Source of the DNA: Rattus norvegicus
Lineage: Eukaryota; Chordata; Mammalia; Rodentia; Muridae
Length of the DNA: 64,000 nt
NCBI RefSeq assembly: GCF_036323735.1
Contig: NC_086031.1
Coordinates: forward strand, 50,191,225 to 50,255,224
Reading direction: 5' to 3'
How positions within the stretch are numbered: position 1 is the first letter of the stretch; each line of letters opens with the position of its first letter. The notes under the pieces were generated by a model, which saw nothing but the letters and a program-made list of their open reading frames with translations, was not told the origin of the DNA and did no database searches. Positions 14,491 through 22,500 of this stretch are shown piece by piece. The translations under genes were made by a program, and so were the position numbers.

Positions 14491-16081
14491 TTCAAGGGCA
14501 AGGGGAAGTGGAAGGTGGAGTCCTCTCCACAGCACATGTATGACCCCCACCTGTGAGGCCAGGCTCAGGAGTGAAGTGCTCTCTGAAGGGTGAACTCAGA
14601 GCCATTGGTTTCTAGGCTCTATAATAACGTGCTTTCAGTAAGGATTCTGTGGACAAGACATCGTCCTGCAGTCCTGTACGGTGTCATTTTCATTGCTGTT
14701 TTAGGTCGAGACCCCACAGATGGGGAGGGTCTTTGTTCTGCTTGGCGCTGCTCTTGCAAAGTGGATCTGGGGTTCAGAGCTGAGGAACAGGAAGGACCGT
14801 GTTCTCCCTATCCACGGACATCCGTGTGATAAAGGGACTAGCCTGGGCAACAGTGGTTCATATCTGTAATTCCGGCACGGGGGAGGTAAGTTCAAGGCCA
14901 GCCTGGTCTACAGAATGAGCTTAGGACAGCCACACAAAGAAAACCTGCCTTGAAAAACTAAGAAATTAAAATAAAATTAAAAAGAAAAAAAAAAAGAAAA
15001 CCAGAACAGAAAAAGAGAAAAAGAATAAAGAAAAGAGGGGGGGGGGAAGCAGGGGTGTAAAGAAAAGAAACAAAAAGATGAGTCAGGACGGTGGCTCAGT
15101 GAGAACACACTTGCTTGAGGACCTGTCTTCAATACCTAGCATTATGGAAGAAGAGGAGAGTAGAGGAGGAAGAGGGAGGGGAGAAAAAGAGAGACAGAGA
15201 CAGAGACACAGAGAGACACAGAGAGACATAGAGAGAGAACCACCCATACGTGGTATCCAATACAAACTCAGACGTGTCACTTGTATACTTAAAATCCAGA
15301 ACTGAGCTGGTCTGGTCTGGTCTGGTCTGGTCCAGGTAGCTCACACTTAACCCTAGCATTCAGGAGACGGAGGTAGGAGAACGGCTGTGAGTTCAAGGCA
15401 GGCCTGAGCTTGATTTTGTCAAGTGCAGTGACTCAAGTATGCAGTGTTTTAACAATAGGGTTGTTCCATCAAGTTCTGCTGGGTGGCCTGGATTGTGAGG
15501 GGTCTATGACAGTCCCCTTGACTCCTTGCTTGAAGGAAGGTAACTCCCGCCGGCACTGGGCTTTTGTTTGAAAGCCTACAGTGTCTGGTAGAGGCACTAT
15601 CCCTCTATATAGGGAACTCCACTTAAACTCTTAATATATGGTTTTTATGTAGAGTTTACCTGAAGATCTTTAATGTTATTCTACTGTTCAAGGTCAAATT
15701 AAATTCATTATGTCACATTATGTCACCATAATTTTATAGAAAAAATTTTTAAGCAAAGTAGCAAATAAAAGTCCAAATTTTGTTGCATATAAAATTACCT
15801 GTTTTCTGGCTATCCTACCAAAAGAAGCTTCCAACCCAATCCCCATGAAAACCATGACACAATTCTTTGCAGACCTTGAAAGGACAATTCTCAGCTTTGT
15901 ATGGAAGAGAAAAGAAAAACAAAAACACCAGGATGGTTAAAACAATCCTCTACAGTAAAGCACTGCTGGAGGGATCACCATCCCTGATTTCAAGTTCTAC
16001 TCCGTAGCTAATAGTAATAAAAATTGCATGGTATTTGCATAAAACAGACCTGTTGTTCAATTCAATGGAATCCAATTGAAG

Positions 16082-16131
<50 letters not shown>

Positions 16132-19100
16132 ACACACACACACACACGGATGTCTGATTTTTTTATGAAGAAGCTTGAAATGCACACTGGAGAAAAGACA
16201 GCATTTTCAACAATGCTGCTGGCCAAACTGAACGTCTGTGTATAGAGGAATGCAAGTACATCCCATCTCTCACCCTGCACAAAACTCAAGTCCAAGTGAG
16301 TCAAAGCTAGCAATGTAAGGCCAGGTACACTGAACCTAATAGAAGAGAATGTGGGGAAGAGCCTTAAACACACTGGGAGAGAAGACAACATCCCGAACAG
16401 AGCACCAACAGCTCAGGCAGTAAGGTCAACAATTAAAAAAATGGGACCTCATGAAACCAAAAGGTTTCTATAAGGCAAAGGACACTGTCAGTGGCAGCCT
16501 ATGGAATGGAAAAAGATTTTTTACCAACTCTACATCTGATAGAAGACTAATATCCAAAATGTTTAATGAACTCAAGAAACTAGATATCAAAAAAACCAAA
16601 ACTCCAATTAAAAATAGAGTGAGGGCTGGAGAGATGGCTCAGGGGTTAAGAGCACTGACTGCTCTTCCAGAGGTCCTGAGTTCAAATCCCAGCAACCACA
16701 TGGTGGCTCACAACCATCTGTAATGGGATCTGATGCCCTCTTCTGGTGTGTCTGAAGACAGCGACAGTGTACTCAGATACATAAAATAAATAAATTATTT
16801 AAAAAGGAGTACAGATCTAAATGGAATTCTCAATAGAACAATCTCAGAGTGCGTGAGAAACATTTAAAGAAATGCTCAAACTCCTTAGCCATCAGGGAAA
16901 TGAAAATCAAAAACACTTTGAGATTCTATCTTATACCTACCAAAATGGCTAAGATCAATAACGCAAATGACAGTTCATGCTGGCCATGTGGAGCAAGGGG
17001 AACACTGCTCCATTGCTGATGGGAGTGCAAACTTGTACAGCCATTATGGAAATCAATATGGCAATCCCTCAGAAAACTGGGAATCAATCTACCTCAAGAT
17101 CCAGCTATACCACTCTTGGGCATCTACCCCAAAAGATGGCTCCATCCTATTCCAAGGGCAGCTGCTCAGCTATGATCATTGCAGCTTTATTCGTAATAGC
17201 TAGAAACGGAAAACAGCCTAGATGTCCCTCAACTGAAGAATGGATAAACAAAATGCGGTACGTTTGCACAGTAGAACATTACTAGGGTGTTAACAAAAAC
17301 AACATCGTGAAATTCACAGGTAAATGGATGGAAGTAGAAAAAAATCATCTGGAGTGAGGTCAGCCAAACTCAGAAAGACAGATGTGGTGTGGATTCACTT
17401 AAAAGTAGCTATTAGCTGTTAAGTAAATGATAACTCTAAGTAAAAATCTATAAGTAAATGACAACCAAGCTAAAGTCCATAGACCCACAGAGGTTAGGTA
17501 AAGAGGAGGACTCGGATGGGAGGCATGGGATTCATAGATACCCTGGGAAGGAGAAACAGAATATATATATATATATTTTTTTCAAGACAGGATTTCTTTC
17601 TGTAGTCTTGGCTGTCCATTTGCTTGACAGACCAGGTTGGCCTCAGACTCAGAGATCTGCCTGCCTCAGCCTCAATGCTGGGGCTAAAGGTGTACACCAC
17701 TGCCACCCAGCTAGAAGAGATTTTATGGATGAACTAGGATCAGGTTAAGACAGGAGAAGAAAGAATCAGGTATGGGAGAGATGGGATGGAGGCAGAGGTT
17801 GTGGAAAGAGACTTGTGGAATTAGTGGGGTGGGGCGGAAATCTAGTACAGTAGAAAATTCCTGGACTCTACAAAGGCGATCCTACCAAGGACTCCTGCTA
17901 ATGGGGATATAGAGTCTCAGCTGGCCATTTTTAATAGTCAGACAAAGCTCCCAGTGGTGGGTTTGGTTTGCATTCGATTGAGTTGTTAGCCAAGGGAGTT
18001 CCACTGACATCTCCAAGCAACTCAGGCTGATGCTAAGACAAAGGGTAGCTCTCCACTAACTGATGGTGGGACCCTGGTGCTGAGAACAACCCCCACGCAC
18101 CTCACAGAACACGGAGAAGCTAAGCTGGCCCCTGCATGGAGCCTTCACCCCTATGTTCTAGTTTCTCTGGTGTGAGAAGGTACTCTGAAGGCCACTGAAA
18201 GAGAAACAGGGACACCAAACCAGCCCTGAAACCTTTGACTTACAATCTGTCTTGCCTGAAAATTATGCTAGGGCAATAGTCACACAGAACGTGTTGGAGT
18301 AGCCAGTCAATGTTTAATTTGCCTTAAGGTCCGCTCCATAAGAAAGAACCCATAACCCAAAACTGGGTAACCAAGAACCAAAGACCAGATCTCCCAAAGA
18401 CCTAGGATAAAACCAACTACGACTGGTCTAAAAACAACAACAAAACAAAAAAAATTAATAAAATGATCCCCAACAATATCCTGCTCTACTAATAGATCAG
18501 TGTCTTCTCCAGTCTTCATCATCACAGGCTTCCTCTGTAGCAGATGGGAACAGGGAGAGAGCCCACAGACAGGCATTATGCATAGAGAGAATCTAACTGG
18601 GAGGTCTCCATCAAGTCCCTCCCCTCATAGCTCAGGAAATCACACAGAAGAGGAGGCAGAACGAGAGGGCAGAGGACACCAGGAGAACAAACCAGTTAAG
18701 CCAACTAAGTATGGTACCTGTGGGCTCACAGAGACTGAAGCAACAAGCACAGGGCCTGAGTGGGTTTGTGCCAGGTCCTCTGATTATATAAGCTGTTAAG
18801 CTTATGATCTTATGGGACTCCTGACTATGTGAACTCTGACCCTTTGGCCTGCTCTTGAGACTCATTTCCTCCTGTTAGGTTGCTGCAGCCAACTTTGATA
18901 CGAAAGTTTTCTCTTCAGCGTACCATGTTTTATTTTGTTGCGCGGCTATTATCTCTTAGAAGCCTGTTCTTTTCTAAAGAGAGACAGAAGGAGTGTGGAT
19001 CCAGGGGGGCGGGGGTGGGGGTAGGGGAGATGGGAAGGAACTGAGAGGAGGAGAGGGAGGGAAAACTATATATAACCAGGATGTATTATATGAGAACAGA

Positions 19101-19515
19101 AACTGTTTCCAATGAAAAAGAGAAATAAAATGCAGACAGCCATTTCGAAATAAATAATAAAAAGTAAAAAAAAAAAACCATTTTCTATGAAAGATTGAAA
19201 ACTTTTTTTTTAAAAAGCTGTATTTATATCATTTTATGTGTATGGGCATTTTGCCTGCCTGCACATGTATGTGCACCATGTGCCTGCCTGTTGCCATGGA
19301 TCCCCTAGAACTGGAGTTACAGACAGTGGTGAGCTGCCCCGTGAGTGTCAGTCCTCTAGAGGAACAGCCAGATCTCGTAACCTCTGAGCCATTTCTCCAA
19401 CTCTGGCTAAAAACGTTTGCATGTATTATTTTATTTTCTGATATATATATCACTATCTAGCCCAGATCAGCCTCAAACTCATTGCAATCCTCCTGCTTCT
19501 GCGTTTCAGCGTTGT

Positions 19516-19570
<55 letters not shown>

Positions 19571-22500
19571 CCTGGCACCCATTTATCTTTGGAGAACAAG
19601 AAGCCTAGTAATGAATCCTGAGGACTTCACCCTGTCCAGGACTCCAGCTCAGGGCCTCCCTCCCTTCCCCCACAAACTCGGAAGATAACAGAGGGTTTGT
19701 TCTTGCCCGCACAATGAGGTGTCTATAAAGCTCGGACAGGCCTCTCGACAAACGCACCAGGACATTCCAAAGTACTGCGTCACTCTCTCGCATAGGAATA
19801 AATGTCTCTCCTCTGGTTGCAGGATACCTGGACACGCTTATTTCTTTATTTGTAGTCATACAGAATTTTACACAAAATACCGTGCCCCAGGCGATAACCA
19901 TGTTGCTCGTGAACTTTATTTTCAAGGGACTCCAAGCTACATCCCTAATTGAATCTTGTTCTCGGGAAGTGAAAATTTGTCAAAATTGAGAATATTTGAA
20001 ATCAGCTAAAGAAAAAACAGTGCTTTGCAATGCTCTGAGTCTCCTATATTCAGGAAATAGAGTAGTCTAAGGGGTGAACATGGATTGGATCGCAGAGCAG
20101 TGACACCACGAGACAACACAGTAAGATTTGAGTATAGCCTGGACATAATTATGATCACTGCTAACACTGCAGTACGACCAAGTTCTAGGCAGAAAAGGGT
20201 CCAGACGACTGTGGTTCCAAACAACACCCTAAGAACACATTGGGGGAGACGTGAGACTGCATCCTCACCAGCTCTTGTTATATTCCTGCCTCCCTACATG
20301 GAGTATACGAAACAGTGTGGACTTCTGGTTTCTGCAGCCACTTACCTCCAGAAAACTTTGCAGTATGGCCATGTTGGGCCTCATGTCTTCTATCACGAGA
20401 GCTTGGAGCATGTCATCCAAGGCCTGGATTGTCTGGAAGTGAGGAGACATGGGGTGTACACTAGGATGACTGCCACATGCTGGCTTAACTTCCTGGCAAT
20501 ACTCCCTTTGTCTCCTCCACAGGATTCTCAGCATTAGAGCTGTCGTACCAGTTTATAGAGACTTCCGTGTTCTGTTTTTACAATTCTGGGAACCAATGTC
20601 TCATGAGTGCTAAGTAGGTGCTTTACCACCAAGCCACATTCCCAGCCCCAATTTAAAAAAAAATTTATTTATTATTTTTTAAAGATTTATTTATTTTAAT
20701 GTATGTGAATACACTGTCAATGTCTTCGGACACACCAGAAGAGGGCATTGGATCCCATTACAGATGTTTATGAGCCACCATGAGGTTGCTGGGAATTGAA
20801 CTCAGGCCCTCTAGAAGAGCAGCCAGTGCTCTTAACCACTGAGCCTTCTCCCTAGTCCCTCCCAGCCCCAATTTTAAAATCAAATATCCTTGGGAATATT
20901 TGTCAGTCCCTTCACCAGTTATCCCAAATAGTCTATGGGCTTTGTCGGTAGACTAAGATCATAGATGGCAGGCTTCAGAGAGGAAAGGTATGGGTGTAAC
21001 CATTCCCTGGGAAGCCCAGAATGACAGTAAGCAGAATGGAGGACAGAGGGACTTGGGCTCCTGAGGGGAGAGTTAGAGCATGAGGAAGGCCTGGAAGCCA
21101 AGCAAACAGGAGGTGGTCCCCAAGACCAACTCATTCCCACAGGGAACTTCAGTAAGACACGTATGGGGTTACCTGAAGATAGAGACTAGCGCTCTCCTTT
21201 CTGTCGAGACTGGGCATGATGAGAGGCAGGGAGAATGTGCTGGTGATGCTAGTGTTGACCAGATCCAGCTTCTGGCATAAGTGGAAAGGTGGCTGCACCT
21301 GACTTGGGGGGGAAGTGGTGAAGAACAAGGGACTTAGGGCATCCTGTGTGAGGCTGAGGAATATTTTCAAACCCTCTGGGGGAAACTGCTCGACTACTCT
21401 CTGAGGTACAGAAAGCTATGGGCCACTTTCCTGTGATTCCTTATCAGAGCAGGAGAACATTGATCAGGGAGGTGTCCTACACCAGATTTCCTAATAGATT
21501 TCCAACCCCCCTCCCGTCCTAGGGTGCAGGCAGATGCATTGGTCACCATAGACTCTGCCATCTCTATCCTCCAGTCAAGTTCCCAGACCGTGCCTGTCTT
21601 CCCACCCACACGTTCTCAGGGTCAGAGCCCCAGAGGCTAGGAGAGGGTCCATGGGGGAGGAACCTCAGGCCCACGATGCAGAGCATGGCTTGCTGGCGCA
21701 CGCTACTGTCCAAGATCTCAGTGGGTTCTTCCAGGATGAATGTCTAGAAAGACGAAGAAAAACGAGACTTCACCTCCAAGAGGGATAGCAGCCCCAGGTT
21801 CAGGAGGAAGACATCTTCTTTCTCACCTCGATTTTCTTGGCCAGCAGAGTTTTAGGATAGTAGTTGTTCATGTTGCCGTTGGCCTGGTTACGCACGACAC
21901 TGCTCAGTGTTGTCACAGCATTCAGGAAACTGAACTTTTCTAACTGGGACTGGGACACAAGACAAAGCCAGTCTCAGGGCGGGACCTGAGACCTGCGCCC
22001 CACACTCTGCCGACTCCCAACTCAACCAGACAGTGCTACACGTCACTGGTATCTTAAGCCTTTGTAGCCTTCTGGGGACAGTAGCTTCAAGAGACCAAGG
22101 AAGATCTTTCAGTCAGGAGGGTTACCGCCACCCTGTCTAGTGGTTTGGCCTCGAGCCACTGAGAAGCTGGCATTCAGGAGGCTTCAGGGTTGGGGCTAAG
22201 GGAAGCACGGACCTTCGGATTTTCCTACTGTGCTCCTCAGTTCCCAGAGTCTCAGAGAGTCTCCTTACCAGCTGTCCTGGTTCCATAAAATCCAGAATTA
22301 ACTGGTAGGCTTCTTTTTCTGATTGGCACAATCCTGAAAGGGGGTGTGGTTGGAGGAGATCAGCTGGTTTTATCAGGTGGGCTAGGAAGGGGTAGTCCCC
22401 CTTCCCCTCCCCCTCTACTAAGACGATGAGGTGCAGCATGGGAATTTACAGAACCTCTCATGAAAACATGGAGGCCAACATGGAAAGCATTCCGGTGTGG

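Larger units (their letters stand above)
15780..19165 (+). mobile_element. old L1 (Lx-like) 3' part, ORF2 end plus 3' UTR
   Basis: Decayed L1 ORF2 C-terminal phrases (AAACACCAGGATGGTTAAAA; GGGATCACCATCCCTGATTT; CTGTACAGCC-like TTGTACAGCCATTATGGAAA). A G-rich 3' UTR end (GGGGGGCGGGGGTGGGGG near 19003) and an A-rich tail follow. Interrupted by a B2 (16624-16803), a CA run (16083-16147) and a B1 (17578-17712). Broken in all frames. Left boundary approximate. Confidence 0.75.
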
